Source of the DNA: Pandoraea capi
Lineage (GTDB): Bacteria > Pseudomonadota > Gammaproteobacteria > Burkholderiales > Burkholderiaceae
DNA: 64,000 bases
Direction: 5' to 3'
Assembly (NCBI RefSeq): GCF_902459735.1
Contig: NZ_CABPRV010000008.1
Coordinates: forward strand, 229,122 to 293,121
Below the pieces are notes generated by a model. That model was given only the letters and a program-made list of their open reading frames with translations. It did not search any database and was not told where the DNA came from. Both the position numbers and the translations under genes were made by a program. Below are positions 26,355 through 36,181 of the stretch, one piece after another. Numbering within the stretch: position 1 is the first letter of the stretch; every line of letters begins with the position of its first letter.

Positions 26355-27581
26355 TCAAAACACTGGCAACGACAGGAATCCCTTGATGACGAGAGCGTTG
26401 AGAATGTCGATGAAGAACGCGCCGACCATCGGCACGATCAGGAAGGCGATGTGCGACGGACCGAAGCGCTCCGTCACCGCCTGCATGTTGGCAATGGCCG
26501 TGGGCGTCGCGCCGAGACCGAAGCCACAGTGGCCGGCAGCCAGCACCGCAGCATCGTAATTTCGGCCCATGGCGCGGAACGTGACGAAGATCGCAAATGC
26601 CGCCATCGCCACGGCCTGCACGACCAGAATCACGATCATTGGCAACGCCAGCGTCGAGAGGTCCCACAGGCGCAGCGACATCAGCGCCATCGCCAGAAAC
26701 AACGACAGGCTGACGTTGCCCAGCACCGACAGCGAACGCTCGAAGACTTCATATCCTACGAGCGACAACACGTTGCGTACCACGACACCGGTGAACAGCA
26801 CGCACACGAAGGTCGGCAACTCGAACGGCGTCTCCGACAGCCAGCGCGCCACGATCTCCCCGCCCAACAGGCAGATGGCGATCATCGCCACCGTCTCGAT
26901 CAGCGCCTGCGCCGTAATCAGTCGCACCGTGTGCGGTTGCTCGAAGCCCTCCGGGGCGGCATCTTTCGCGGCATCGACCCCGGGCACGCTCACGCCCGCA
27001 CGCCCGAGTCGCCCGACCAGATAGCGCGCCACCGGACCGCCCAACAGGCCGCCCAGCACCAACCCGAAGGTCGCGCAGGCCATCGCGATTTCCAGCGCCG
27101 ACTGCACGCCATAGCGCGTGGTGAGCGTCTCGCCCCATGCCGCGCCCGTCCCATGTCCGCCCGCAAGCGTGATCGAACCGCCCAGCAGCCCGACCCCCGG
27201 CGGCAATCCCATCGACATCGCCAGCCCCACGCCAATGGCGTTCTGCATGACGAGCATCGCCGCCACGATCCCCAGAAACAGCACCAGACGCTTGCCGCCC
27301 GCACGAAGGCTGGCCAGATTCGCCGAAAGGCCGATGGTCGCGAAAAACGCCAGCATCAGTGGCCCTTGCAAGGTCGTATCGAACTTCAGTTCGACGTCGC
27401 CGACCTCGCGCAGCGTCAGCGTGCCGAGCGCGACGAGCAACCCTGCGGCCACTGGCTCGGGAATGCTGTAAGTCCGCAGCGGACCGATCCACCCGACCAG
27501 CTTGCGTCCGAGTAACAGGACCAACGTGGCGCAAACCAGCGTGCCGTATGTGCCGAACGCTAATTCCCAGGTAATTTCCAT
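26355..27581 (-). CDS. gltS: Sodium/glutamate symporter GltS
   Basis: This 408-aa inner-membrane carrier imports glutamate with Na+. It has about ten hydrophobic segments in two inverted halves, each with a Gly-rich re-entrant loop (SITLAGGHGTGAAWG and AAGHCGFGLGATPTAIANM). Start MEITWELAFGTYGTLV at 27579-27581 has GGGGA 6 nt upstream; the 41 residues before it in the open frame are not family-like. Length agrees with E. coli GltS (401 aa). The stop codon is only 8-23 bp from the IS remnant, so the element landed just behind the gene and may have removed its native terminator. Confidence 0.94.
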   Translation of the reverse strand: MEITWELAFGTYGTLVCATLVLLLGRKLVGWIGPLRTYSIPEPVAAGLLVALGTLTLREVGDVELKFDTTLQGPLMLAFFATIGLSANLASLRAGGKRLVLFLGIVAAMLVMQNAIGVGLAMSMGLPPGVGLLGGSITLAGGHGTGAAWGETLTTRYGVQSALEIAMACATFGLVLGGLLGGPVARYLVGRLGRAGVSVPGVDAAKDAAPEGFEQPHTVRLITAQALIETVAMIAICLLGGEIVARWLSETPFELPTFVCVLFTGVVVRNVLSLVGYEVFERSLSVLGNVSLSLFLAMALMSLRLWDLSTLALPMIVILVVQAVAMAAFAIFVTFRAMGRNYDAAVLAAGHCGFGLGATPTAIANMQAVTERFGPSHIAFLIVPMVGAFFIDILNALVIKGFLSLPVF

Positions 27582-27870
27582 GCATTTCCCCGCGACAAAA
27601 AGTGCGACGAGTTTAGCAATCGACACCGTGCGAATTGATGGGAAACATCCCAAAAATAGCGAAGTCGAGTCGGGCCACAAAACTCGGGTTTTGTGCCGCA
27701 TCACATCGATTTGCGGAAATTTGGCGTGATTTCACCGCCGCTTGTCCCGAATTTTGACGCGTACGTTCGACCGCGCTATTGACGCACGAGCACTTGCCGC
27801 AAGCTATCACATCGAAAACGGCGTATAGCGCGCCGCGTGGATGACACGCCTCATGCCAAATACAGCGCCT
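27582..27870. other. Non-coding region upstream of gltS
   Basis: Together with the adjoining terminator this forms a 367-bp gap between gltS and the decarboxylase gene. It should hold the gltS promoter and leader. The only clear structure is the CACAAAAC palindrome at 27676-27695. I see no gene or RNA family in it. Confidence 0.5.
27676..27695. promoter_or_regulatory. 8-bp inverted repeat upstream of gltS
   Basis: CACAAAAC at 27676-27683 and GTTTTGTG at 27688-27695 are perfect complements around TCGG, 95-114 bp before the gltS start. There is no T tract, so an operator or leader hairpin is more likely than a terminator. Confidence 0.45.
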
Positions 27871-27904
27871 AAAACAAAAGGGCCCCGCGCTTTCGCGTGG
27901 GGCC
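27871..27904 (-). terminator. Intrinsic terminator of the decarboxylase gene
   Basis: Read on the minus strand, a 10-bp stem with one G-U pair (27881-27890 with 27895-27904, loop of 4) is followed by CTTTTGTTTT. It lies 45 bp after the decarboxylase stop codon. Confidence 0.85.
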
Positions 27905-27948
27905 ACATTGCCGTTATCTGCACGGTGAGCGCTGTCACCGGACGTCGC

Positions 27949-30234
27949 TTATTGACGCACGCAGTCCACGAAGTACTCGGGACGTCCGTCCACGTCCTCG
28001 ACCACCAGACCGTGGATATCGGTATGGAAGCCCGGGAAGCGCTCGTTGAAGTCGCGCGCGAAACGCAGGTACTCGATGATGGCCGCGTTGAAACGCTCGC
28101 CCGGAATCAGCAGCGGAATACCCGGCGGATACGGCGTGAGCAGCACGCTCGTGACGCGACCTTCCAGTTCGTCGATAGGCACCCGGTCGATCTGGCGGTG
28201 AGCCAGCTTCGAGAAGGCGTCCGTCGGCTTCATGGCCGGCTGCATGTCCGAGAGATACATTTCGGTGGTCACGCGCGCAACGTCGTTCGCCTTGTACACG
28301 CTGTGGATCTGGTCGCACAGGTCGCGCAGACCGATGCGTTCATAGCGCGGGAACTGCGCCACGAACTCCGGCAGCACGCGCCACAGCGGACGGTTGTGAT
28401 CGTAGTCGTCCTTGAACTGCTGCAACTCGGTCACCATCGAGTTCCAGCGACCCTTCGTGATACCGATCGTGAACATGATGAAGAACGAATACAGACCGGT
28501 CTTCTCGACGATGATGCCGTGCTCGGCCAGATACTTGGTAACGATGGCCGCCGGAATGCCGCTTTCGCCGAACTCGCCGTCCACGTCCAGCCCCGGCGTG
28601 ATGATCGTCGCCTTGATCGGGTCGAGCATGTTGAAGCCATCGGCCAGATCGCCGAAGCCGTGCCAGCGGTCGTTCGCGCGCAGCACCCAGTCGTCGCGCT
28701 GAATCGTGCCCTCGTCGCCCAGATTCTCCGGGCCCCACACCGAGAACCACCACGAATCGCCGTACTCCTGATCCACCTTGCGCATGGCGCGACGGAAGTC
28801 GAGCGCCTCGACGATCGATTCCTCGACCAGCGCCGTACCGCCCGGCGGCTCCATCATGGCCGCCGCCACGTCGCACGACGCGATGATCGCGTACTGTGGC
28901 GAGGTCGACGTGTGCATCAGGTACGCCTCGTTGAAGCGGTACGTATCGAACGTGCGCGCATCCGAATCCTGCACCACGATCTGCGACGCCTGCGAAATGC
29001 CGGCGAGCAGTTTGTGCGTGGAGTGGGTGGCGTAAATCGTCGCTTCCGACGAACGCGGACGGCCTTCGCCGATGGCATGCATGTCGCGATAGAACTCGTG
29101 GAACGCGGCGTGCGGCAGCCAGGCTTCGTCGAAGTGCAGCGTGTCGATGTTGTTGCCCAGCACGTCCTTGATCATTTCGACGTTGTAGATCACGCCGTCG
29201 TACGTGCTCTGCGTGATCGTCAGGATACGCGGCTTGGCGTTCGGGTCACGCTCCAGCACTTCGCGGGCGAACGGGTTCGCTTCGATCTTGGCGCGAATGA
29301 CTTCCGGCTCGAATTCCGACTTCGGAATCGGGCCGATGATGCCGAGGTGGTTGCGCGTGGGCGTGAGGAACACCGGCACGGCGCCCGTCATGGTGATCGC
29401 GTGCAGGATCGACTTGTGACAGTTACGGTCGACGACCACGATGTCGCCCGGCGCCACGGTGGCGTGCCAGACGATCTTGTTCGACGTCGACGTACCGTTC
29501 GTCACGAAAAAGAGGTGATCGGCATTGAAGATGCGTGCCGCATTACGCTCCGACGCCCCGACCGGGCCGTTGTGATCGAGCAACTGGCCGAGTTCTTCCA
29601 CAGCGTTACAGACGTCTGCACGCAGCATGTTCTCGCCGAAGAACTGGTGGAACATCTGCCCCACCGGGCTCTTGAGGAACGCCACGCCGCCCGAGTGCCC
29701 CGGGCAGTGCCACGAGTAGGAACCGTCGGCCGCGTAGTGCGTGAGCGAGCGGAAGAACGGCGGCGGCAGCGAGTCGAGATACGACTTGGCTTCACGGATG
29801 ATGTGACGCGCCACGAACTCCGGCGTGTCTTCGAACATGTGAATGAAGCCGTGCAGCTCGCGCAGGATGTCGTTCGGGATGTGGCGCGAGGTGCGCGTCT
29901 CGCCGTACAGGAAAATCGGAATATCCGGATTGCGACGACGCACTTCCTGCACGAAGGCACGCAGGTTGATGATGGCCAGCGCCAGTTCGCCCTCGCCTTC
30001 GCCGCCCGCTTCACTCGAGAACGTGCCGAACTCGTCGTCGTCGATGGACAGGATGAAGCTCGACGCGCGGCTGGCCTGCTGCGCGAACGAGGTCAGGTCA
30101 CCGTAGCTGGTGAGACCGTTGACTTCCATGCCCTCGGCCTCGATGGCCTCCGCCAAGGAGCGAATCCCCGATCCGGAAATGTTCTCGGAGCGGAAGTCCT
30201 CGTCAATGATGACGATCGGAAAACGGAATTTCAT
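27949..30234 (-). CDS. Orn/Lys/Arg decarboxylase (PLP, fold type I)
   Basis: This 761-aa protein belongs to the large bacterial basic amino acid decarboxylases, which form polyamines or cadaverine and consume protons. An N-terminal receiver-like wing domain (MKFRFPIVIIDEDFRSENIS) is followed by the PLP domain: WHCPGHSGGVAF, FVTNGTSTSNKIVWHA, HFDEAWLPHAAFHEFY, and the cofactor Lys in ATHSTHKLLAGISQAS. A C-terminal domain (LTPYPPGIPLLIPGERF) completes it. ATG at 30232-30234 has AAGGAA upstream. Substrate choice among arginine, lysine and ornithine is not evident; length is closest to the inducible arginine/lysine group. It is 106 bp downstream of dcd on the same strand. Confidence 0.92.
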   Translation of the reverse strand: MKFRFPIVIIDEDFRSENISGSGIRSLAEAIEAEGMEVNGLTSYGDLTSFAQQASRASSFILSIDDDEFGTFSSEAGGEGEGELALAIINLRAFVQEVRRRNPDIPIFLYGETRTSRHIPNDILRELHGFIHMFEDTPEFVARHIIREAKSYLDSLPPPFFRSLTHYAADGSYSWHCPGHSGGVAFLKSPVGQMFHQFFGENMLRADVCNAVEELGQLLDHNGPVGASERNAARIFNADHLFFVTNGTSTSNKIVWHATVAPGDIVVVDRNCHKSILHAITMTGAVPVFLTPTRNHLGIIGPIPKSEFEPEVIRAKIEANPFAREVLERDPNAKPRILTITQSTYDGVIYNVEMIKDVLGNNIDTLHFDEAWLPHAAFHEFYRDMHAIGEGRPRSSEATIYATHSTHKLLAGISQASQIVVQDSDARTFDTYRFNEAYLMHTSTSPQYAIIASCDVAAAMMEPPGGTALVEESIVEALDFRRAMRKVDQEYGDSWWFSVWGPENLGDEGTIQRDDWVLRANDRWHGFGDLADGFNMLDPIKATIITPGLDVDGEFGESGIPAAIVTKYLAEHGIIVEKTGLYSFFIMFTIGITKGRWNSMVTELQQFKDDYDHNRPLWRVLPEFVAQFPRYERIGLRDLCDQIHSVYKANDVARVTTEMYLSDMQPAMKPTDAFSKLAHRQIDRVPIDELEGRVTSVLLTPYPPGIPLLIPGERFNAAIIEYLRFARDFNERFPGFHTDIHGLVVEDVDGRPEYFVDCVRQ

Positions 30235-30340
30235 TGGCGTTCCTTCGACAAAAGAACGAGCCACGGTCCGACATGGCCGTGGCTCTGGGGCATTGCGATA
30301 TTGAGGATGCTCACCGGCGGCGAGTGTCTAGCGTATCAGG

Positions 30341-30910
30341 CTAGGTTTTCGGCAGCGTGACGCCACGCTGTCCCTGATACTTGCCGCCGCGATCCTTGTA
30401 CGAGGTCTCGCAGACTTCGTCGGATTCGAAGAACAGCACCTGAGCCACGCCTTCGTTGGCGTAGATCTTGGCCGGCAGCGGCGTCGTGTTCGAGAACTCC
30501 AGGGTCACGTAGCCCTCCCATTCGGGTTCGAACGGCGTCACGTTCACGATGATGCCGCAGCGGGCATACGTCGACTTGCCGAGGCACACGGTGAGCACGC
30601 TGCGCGGAATACGGAAGTATTCGACGGTACGGGCGAGCGCGAACGAGTTCGGCGGAATGATGCAGACATCGCTCTCGACATCGACAAAGGACTTCTCGTC
30701 GAAGTTCTTCGGGTCGACGATCGTCGAGTTGATGTTCGTGAAGACCTTGAATTCAGGCGCACAGCGGATGTCGTAGCCGTAGCTCGACGTGCCGTAACTG
30801 ACGATCTTTTGCCCGTCCTGGGAATACCGGATCTGGGACGGTTCGAAGGGCTCGATCATGCCGTGCTCTTCGGCCATACGCCGGATCCATTTGTCGGACT
30901 TGATGCTCAT
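30341..30910 (-). CDS. dcd: dCTP deaminase
   Basis: This 189-aa trimeric enzyme deaminates dCTP to dUTP for thymidylate synthesis. It begins [20 protein letters not shown] and has SSYGYDIRC and [39 protein letters not shown] holds the active-site Ser, Arg and Glu, and [13 protein letters not shown] closes the site. Length matches the proteobacterial family. It lies between the Mrp-type gene and the decarboxylase, both on the same strand. Confidence 0.97.
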   Translation of the reverse strand: MSIKSDKWIRRMAEEHGMIEPFEPSQIRYSQDGQKIVSYGTSSYGYDIRCAPEFKVFTNINSTIVDPKNFDEKSFVDVESDVCIIPPNSFALARTVEYFRIPRSVLTVCLGKSTYARCGIIVNVTPFEPEWEGYVTLEFSNTTPLPAKIYANEGVAQVLFFESDEVCETSYKDRGGKYQGQRGVTLPKT

Positions 30911-31002
30911 GTCTGGGCCTGAATTGGGGTGGTACGTAAAAAGTGGGCGTATTTTACGCGATTGTTGCGGTGCGGTGAGGTTTTGACTCGCACCGCTCCG
31001 CG

Positions 31003-31020
31003 CGGGGCCGCCCGGCCCCG
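31003..31020 (-). terminator. Weak hairpin after the Mrp-type gene
   Basis: CGGGGCC/GGCCCCG form a 7-bp GC-only stem with a 4-nt loop, 12 bp after the stop codon. No T tract follows, so termination here is uncertain. Confidence 0.3.
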
Positions 31021-31032
31021 GCAGCGCAGTCC

Positions 31033-32115
31033 TTACGTGTTCTGCACCACGATGGACGGGAACTTGCTGGTCATGTCCTTCTGCTTGGCCGCGATCTTGA
31101 CCGCGACCTTGCGGGCGATGGCCTTGTACAGCTCGGCCACGCGACCGTCCGGGTCGCCCACCACGCTCGGCATGCCGGCGTCGGCATGCACGCGGATGCT
31201 CATCTCCAGCGGCAGCTTGCCCAGCAGGTCAACGTCGAAATCGTGGCTCATGCGCTCGCCGCCGCCCACGCCGAAGATCGGCTCTTCGTGACCGCAGTTC
31301 GAGCAGATGTGCAGGCTCATGTTCTCGATCAGCCCCAGAATCGGCACGCCGACCTTTTCGAACATCTTGAGACCCTTGCGCGCGTCGAGCAGCGCCAGAT
31401 CCTGCGGCGTCGTGACGATGACCGCGCCCGTGACGGGCACCTTCTGCGCGAGCGTGAGCTGGATGTCGCCCGTGCCCGGCGGCATGTCGACGATCAGGTA
31501 ATCGAGGTTTTTCCAGTTCGTCTGGTTGAGCAGTTGTTCGAGCGCCTGCGTGACCATCGGGCCGCGCCAGACCATGGGATTGTCCGGCTCGATGAGAAAG
31601 CCGATGGAGCTGGCTTGCAGACCGTGGCCGACCATCGGCTCGAGCGTCTTGCCGTCCGTCGACGCCGGCTTGCCGTGAATGCCCAACAGCGTCGGCAACG
31701 ACGGGCCGTAGATATCGGCGTCGAGAACGCCGACCGCGGCGCCTTCGGCGGCGAGCGCCAGGGCGAGGTTCACCGCCGTGGTGCTCTTGCCCACGCCGCC
31801 CTTGCCCGAGGCCACGGCGACGATGTTCTTGACATTGGGAAGGAGCTTCACCCCGCGTTGAACGGCGTGCGATACGATCTTCTGGTCGATGTGCACGGCA
31901 ACGCGCTCCACCCCGGGCAGCTTGCCGACGGCGTCGGTAATGCGGGCGCGCATCGCTTCGAACTGGCTTTTGGCGGGATAGCCGAACTCGATATCGATAC
32001 CGACGTGACCGTGCCCGGCATCGACCTGTTTCACATACTTTCCGGCGATCAGGTCCAGGCCCGTATCCGGGTCGACGATGCCACGCAGCACTTCATTGAT
32101 TTGGGCGACTTCCAT
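31033..32115 (-). CDS. apbC: Mrp/ApbC-type iron-sulfur cluster carrier ATPase
   Basis: This 360-aa P-loop protein binds and transfers Fe-S clusters to apoproteins. An N-terminal MIP18/DUF59 domain ([18 protein letters not shown]) is followed by the deviant Walker [19 protein letters not shown] (near residues 100-117), [27 protein letters not shown], and the [19 protein letters not shown] loop with the CxxC that holds the cluster. It is divergent from the OmpA-like lipoprotein gene across 274 bp. Confidence 0.94.
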   Translation of the reverse strand: MEVAQINEVLRGIVDPDTGLDLIAGKYVKQVDAGHGHVGIDIEFGYPAKSQFEAMRARITDAVGKLPGVERVAVHIDQKIVSHAVQRGVKLLPNVKNIVAVASGKGGVGKSTTAVNLALALAAEGAAVGVLDADIYGPSLPTLLGIHGKPASTDGKTLEPMVGHGLQASSIGFLIEPDNPMVWRGPMVTQALEQLLNQTNWKNLDYLIVDMPPGTGDIQLTLAQKVPVTGAVIVTTPQDLALLDARKGLKMFEKVGVPILGLIENMSLHICSNCGHEEPIFGVGGGERMSHDFDVDLLGKLPLEMSIRVHADAGMPSVVGDPDGRVAELYKAIARKVAVKIAAKQKDMTSKFPSIVVQNT

Positions 32116-32389
32116 ATGGGTCTCTCGCTCTGTCGAGGCGCCCCGGGCGGGCCCGGCATGGCGCTAACAACTTGTAACAACCGTGGCGCACGCTCTCGAC
32201 TAGCATTCGAGGCGCGCGTGTTATGGGGAACCAGCCGTCGCGGCAATTTGTCCTTGCCTGCGGTTGAAGCTCAGCGCTATTGTAAAAGACGTCGCGCCGA
32301 CAGGTTTAAAACCCCTGCGGCGCGCGCGTGCTTCGACGAAGTGCTTACGCGTGTTTCATCACAGCTAGCTAATCGATAAGGAGCCTCAA

Positions 32390-33052
32390 ATGAACAAGAA
32401 CACTCTGCGCGCTTCCGCGCTCGTACTGGTCGCAGCCGCCATGCTCGCCGGGTGCCAGACGCAGCAGGGCACGAACACGGCAGTCGGTACCGGTGTCGGT
32501 GCGGCCGTCGGGGCGGGTCTTGGCAACCTCATCGGTGGCAATACCACGGGCACCCTGATCGGTGCTGCGGTCGGCGCGGCCGCCGGCGGCGCCACGGGCT
32601 ACAACTGGCAATCGATCAAGAACACGCTGGGCGGCCACACGGCCGGCACCGGCACGCAGATCTCCGAGCGTCCGGACGGCCAGCTCCAGGTCAACGTGCC
32701 GAGCGACGTGACGTTCGACACCAACCAGTACGCCATCAAGCCTAACTTCGCGGCAGTGCTCACCGATCTGGCCAACTCGATGAACCAGAACCCGGGCATC
32801 ACCGCACGCGTGATCGGGCATACCGACAGCACGGGCGGCGACCGGATCAACATTCCGCTGTCGCAAAATCGCGCCAACAGCGTCATTCAGTTCCTGACTT
32901 CCCGTGGTGTGGCCGCAAACCGCCTGCAAGGCGTTGGCGTCGGGTCGAGCCAGCCGGTCGCCTCCGATGCGACAGCCGAGGGCCGTGCCCAGAACCGTCG
33001 CGTCGAAATCCTGCTGCAAGCCCCGCAACAACAGCAAGCGCCGCGCGGCTAA
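32390..33052 (+). CDS. OmpA-family lipoprotein with glycine-zipper domain
   Basis: This 220-aa outer-membrane lipoprotein resembles E. coli YiaD. The signal peptide ends in the lipobox LAGC (Cys21). Residues about 28-70 are a Gly/Ala-rich glycine-zipper segment (GVGAAVGAGLGNLIGG, GAAVGAAAGGATG). The C-terminal OmpA-like domain binds peptidoglycan: VTFDTNQYAIKP, GHTDSTGGDRIN, LSQNRANSVIQFL and NRRVEILL. AAGGAG stands before the ATG. It likely ties the outer membrane to the cell wall. A long GC-rich hairpin follows 28 bp after the stop. Confidence 0.93.
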   Translation: MNKNTLRASALVLVAAAMLAGCQTQQGTNTAVGTGVGAAVGAGLGNLIGGNTTGTLIGAAVGAAAGGATGYNWQSIKNTLGGHTAGTGTQISERPDGQLQVNVPSDVTFDTNQYAIKPNFAAVLTDLANSMNQNPGITARVIGHTDSTGGDRINIPLSQNRANSVIQFLTSRGVAANRLQGVGVGSSQPVASDATAEGRAQNRRVEILLQAPQQQQAPRG

Positions 33053-33080
33053 TCCCGCCGACGTTACCGAGTCACCCGTT

Positions 33081-33114
33081 CAAACGCCTGCCCGCCCCGC
33101 CGGGCGGGCGTTTG
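33081..33114. terminator. 14-bp hairpin after the OmpA-like gene
   Basis: Bases 33081-33094 pair with 33101-33114 over 14 bp with one G-U pair and a 6-nt loop. The downstream flank has only TTT within the stem, so it terminates weakly or acts as a 3' stabiliser. Confidence 0.65.
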
Positions 33115-33427
33115 ACGGCTCCTCCGCCACACGCATGCTGCGACGCAGCATCGAAAGTCGGCACGCTGGTTGAACTAATCCCCTGCCCTATCGCTCAGAC
33201 CCTTCGGAAGTGCCTACCGTGGGCGCTTTCATCTCCTCTTTGTTATTGACGTTACGTGTGCCTAGTTATGCCGGAACCTGGTTCCGGCTTTTTTTTGGCC
33301 GCTCGCTTTGTCCCGTGCGCCGCGCGCGGACGAATTCGTCATCCGGCGCGCCGGTTTGGGCGTCAACCCGCCTCGCCTGCTAGAATCGTCCTTTCCTGCA
33401 TCCCTCAACCCACCACAGTCAATCCAC
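33115..33427. other. Non-coding stretch between OmpA-like gene and metG
   Basis: This 313-bp region holds no convincing ORF. A very strong rightward terminator (33270-33296) sits in its middle although the OmpA-like transcript should already end at 33114. A short RNA may therefore be made between the two. The metG promoter must lie after 33296. I could not assign promoter boxes. Confidence 0.4.
33270..33296 (+). terminator. Strong intrinsic terminator upstream of metG
   Basis: GCCGGAACC and GGTTCCGGC face each other around a single T; realistically a 7-bp stem with a 5-nt loop. Eight T residues follow at once. Confidence 0.85.
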
Positions 33428-35533
33428 ATGTCCCGCCGCATTCTCGTTACATCCGCACTGCCGTACGCCAATGGCCAGATCCACATCGGTCACCTGGTGG
33501 AATACATCCAGACCGACATCTGGGTACGGTTCATGCGAATGCAGGGCCATGAGGTGTACTACGTCGGGGCAGACGACACGCACGGCACGCCCGTCATGCT
33601 GCGTGCCGAGAAGGAAGGCCTCACGCCGAAGCAACTGATCGATCGCGTCTGGACGGAACACAAGCGCGACTTCGACAGCTTCAACATCTCGTTCGATAAC
33701 TATTACTCGACGGATTCCGAAGAGAACCGCGTATTGTCCGAAAGCGTCTATCTCGCCCTCAAGGAGCAGGGCCTGATCGAAGCGCGCGACATCGAGCAGG
33801 CGTACGACCCGGTCAAGGAAATGTTCCTGCCGGATCGTTTCATCAAGGGCGAATGCCCGAAGTGCGGCGCGAAGGATCAGTACGGCGATTCGTGCGAAGT
33901 CTGCGGCTCGACCTACGCACCGACGGACCTGCTCAATCCGTACTCGGTCGTCTCGGGCGCCACGCCGGTGCGCAAGACGTCCACGCATTACTTCTTCAAG
34001 CTCTCGGACAAGCGTTGCGAGCAGTTCCTGCGCAAGTGGGTGTCGGGTCTCGCCCAGCCGGAAGCCGCCAACAAGATGAAGGAATGGCTCGGTGAAGATG
34101 GCGAATCGACGCTGGCCGACTGGGACATCTCGCGCGATGCGCCCTACTTCGGCTTCGAAATTCCGGGCGCGCCGGGCAAGTACTTCTATGTGTGGCTCGA
34201 CGCACCGGTCGGTTACTACGCCAGCTTCAAGAACCTGTGCGACAAGCGCGGCCTGAACTTCGACGAATGGGTGAAGCCCGGCTCGACCACCGAGCAGTAC
34301 CACTTCATCGGGAAGGACATCATGTACTTCCACACGCTGTTCTGGCCGGCGATGCTCGAATTCTCGGGCCACCGCACGCCGACCAACGTGTTCGCCCACG
34401 GCTTCCTTACCGTGGACGGACAGAAGATGTCGAAGTCGCGCGGCACGTTCATTACGGCCCAGAGCTTCATCGACACCGGGCTGAACCCGGAATGGCTGCG
34501 CTATTACATCGGCGCCAAGCTCGGCAACACGATGGAAGACCTCGACCTGAACCTCGACGACTTCATCGCGCGCGTGAACAGTGATCTGGTCGGCAAGTAC
34601 GTCAACATCGCCAGCCGCGCTGCGGGCTTCCTCATCAAGCGTTTCGACGGCCGCGTGTCGGCAGACGCCATGAAGGCCCCGCTGCTCGAACAGGTCCGCG
34701 CCGCTGCGCCGCAAATCGCCGCCTATTACGAAGGGCGCGAGTTCGGCAAGGCGCTGCGTCTGGTGATGGAGCAGGCCGACGCCATCAACGGCTACGTCGA
34801 CACCGTCAAGCCGTGGGATCTGGCGAAGGATCCGGCGCAGGCTGCCGCACTGCACGAAGCATGCTCGGTGTGTCTGGAGGCGTTCCGTCTGCTCACGCTG
34901 TATCTCAAGCCGGTGCTGCCGACCACGTCGCAAGCCGTCGAGCAATTCCTGAACATCGCGCCGCAAACGTGGCAGGACGTCGATCGTCCGCTCACCGGCG
35001 ATGCCGCCATCACGGCTTACAAGCATCTGATGACGCGCGTCGAAGGCAAGCAGGTCGAAGCGCTGCTCGCGGCCAACCGTGACTCGCTGCAAGCGACCGC
35101 CCCCACGACCGAAGCGGCTGCCGCAAAGGGTAAGGACAAGTCCGCCAAGGCAGACAAGTCGGCACCGGCGACCGAGAAGGCAGACGACGGCATCATCACC
35201 ATCGACGACTTTGCCAAGATTGACCTGCGCATTGCGCGCATCGTCGATTGCAAGGCGGTCGACGGTTCCGACAAGCTGCTGCAACTCACGCTGGACGTGG
35301 GCGAAGCGCAAACGCGCAACGTCTTCTCCGGCATCAAGTCCGCTTACCCGCAGCCGGAAGTGCTGGTCGGCAAGCTGACGGTGATGGTCGCCAACCTGGC
35401 CCCGCGCAAGATGAAGTTCGGGATGTCGGAAGGCATGGTGCTGGCTGCGTCGGCTGCCGACGAGAAGGCGGAACCGGGCATCTACATCCTTGAGCCGCAC
35501 GACGGCGCAAAGCCCGGCATGCGCGTGAAGTAA
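33428..35533 (+). CDS. metG: Methionyl-tRNA synthetase
   Basis: This 701-aa class I synthetase charges tRNA-Met. It begins [20 protein letters not shown], with HIGH at about residues 20-23, a zinc knuckle [18 protein letters not shown] near residue 145, and KMSKS in [12 protein letters not shown] near 335. A linker rich in Ala and Lys at about 560-590 leads to the C-terminal dimerisation/tRNA-binding domain ([20 protein letters not shown]). Length fits the long beta/gamma-proteobacterial form. The ATG at 33428 matches the family N-terminus; the frame is open 40 codons further upstream by chance. Confidence 0.97.
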   Translation: MSRRILVTSALPYANGQIHIGHLVEYIQTDIWVRFMRMQGHEVYYVGADDTHGTPVMLRAEKEGLTPKQLIDRVWTEHKRDFDSFNISFDNYYSTDSEENRVLSESVYLALKEQGLIEARDIEQAYDPVKEMFLPDRFIKGECPKCGAKDQYGDSCEVCGSTYAPTDLLNPYSVVSGATPVRKTSTHYFFKLSDKRCEQFLRKWVSGLAQPEAANKMKEWLGEDGESTLADWDISRDAPYFGFEIPGAPGKYFYVWLDAPVGYYASFKNLCDKRGLNFDEWVKPGSTTEQYHFIGKDIMYFHTLFWPAMLEFSGHRTPTNVFAHGFLTVDGQKMSKSRGTFITAQSFIDTGLNPEWLRYYIGAKLGNTMEDLDLNLDDFIARVNSDLVGKYVNIASRAAGFLIKRFDGRVSADAMKAPLLEQVRAAAPQIAAYYEGREFGKALRLVMEQADAINGYVDTVKPWDLAKDPAQAAALHEACSVCLEAFRLLTLYLKPVLPTTSQAVEQFLNIAPQTWQDVDRPLTGDAAITAYKHLMTRVEGKQVEALLAANRDSLQATAPTTEAAAAKGKDKSAKADKSAPATEKADDGIITIDDFAKIDLRIARIVDCKAVDGSDKLLQLTLDVGEAQTRNVFSGIKSAYPQPEVLVGKLTVMVANLAPRKMKFGMSEGMVLAASAADEKAEPGIYILEPHDGAKPGMRVK

Positions 35534-35556
35534 ATCTCACGTTCGTCCAGCAAGAC

Positions 35557-35597
35557 ACCCCGAGTGCCGGTTCGCCGGCCTCGGGGTATTTTGTTTT
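35557..35597. terminator. Intrinsic terminator of metG (convergent with lrp-type gene)
   Basis: ACCCCGAG-T-GCCGG, loop TTCG, CCGGC-CTCGGGGT gives a 13-bp stem with one bulge, followed by ATTTTGTTTT. It ends metG and lies just beyond the stop of the convergent regulator gene. Confidence 0.88.
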
Positions 35598-35602
35598 CTG
35601 GC

Positions 35603-36064
35603 TCAGCGCAGGTGATCCACCGGCAACGCCGTGGTGAACTTCACGGTTTCCATCGAGAAGCTTGCGCTGATGTCCTGAAGATCGGCCACGCGAATGAGCT
35701 TCTTGTAGAAACGGTCGTACGCCGCGATGTCCGGCAGATAGACCTTGAGCAGATAGTCGATGTCGCCGGCCATGCGGTGGATCTCGACAATTTCGGGCAA
35801 TTCCCGCGCGCCGGACACGAAACGGACCATCCAGTCCTCGCTGTGCGTCGCCGCCTTGATGAACACGAACGCCGTGACGCGCAGATCCAGTTGCTGCGGA
35901 TCGCATAGCGTCACCTGCCCGGTAATCACGCCGTTTTCCCGCAGACGCTGCACCCGGCGCCAGCAGGGGGTCGGCGAAAGATGCACGGCTTCGGCCAGTT
36001 CGCCTAGCGAGCGCGAGGCATCGTTTTGCAGATTTTCAAGAATCGCGAGATCGGTTTTATCCAT
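35603..36064 (-). CDS. Lrp/AsnC-family transcriptional regulator
   Basis: This 153-aa DNA-binding protein responds to an amino acid. The N-terminal winged helix begins MDKTDLAILENLQNDASRSL and has the recognition helix in VHLSPTPCWRRVQRLRENGV. The RAM effector domain follows (ITGQVTLCDPQQLDLRVTAF, GDIDYLLKVYLPDIAAYDRF). I start at the ATG at 36062-36064, which gives the family N-terminus. It is divergent from a DUF6356 gene across 117 bp containing two AT-rich dyads. Autoregulation and control of that gene are likely. Confidence 0.92.
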   Translation of the reverse strand: MDKTDLAILENLQNDASRSLGELAEAVHLSPTPCWRRVQRLRENGVITGQVTLCDPQQLDLRVTAFVFIKAATHSEDWMVRFVSGARELPEIVEIHRMAGDIDYLLKVYLPDIAAYDRFYKKLIRVADLQDISASFSMETVKFTTALPVDHLR

Positions 36065-36152
36065 GGCGGCCACCCGGGAGGAAAATTTTTCCAAATCCTA
36101 CCCGATTCGGCAGGATATTTGAAAGCCTTTACCTCGGGCGCGCCATTAGACT

Positions 36153-36167
36153 TAAGAAACATTCTTA
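36153..36167. promoter_or_regulatory. TAAGAA-n3-TTCTTA dyad before the DUF6356 gene
   Basis: A perfect 6+3+6 inverted repeat ends 14 bp before the ATG at 36182. A second, looser dyad (CAAATCCT at 36092-36099 with AGGATATTTG at 36112-36121) lies nearer the regulator gene. Both fit Lrp-type AT-rich sites. Confidence 0.4.
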
Positions 36168-36181
36168 GAAGAGCGCTCGCC

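Noticed and set aside
27841-30360. Rightward 839-aa open frame opposite the decarboxylase
   Set aside because: Antisense to a clear PLP decarboxylase, with shadow-type composition (Arg, His, Val).
33419-35500. Leftward 693-aa open frame opposite metG
   Set aside because: Antisense shadow of an unmistakable methionyl-tRNA synthetase.
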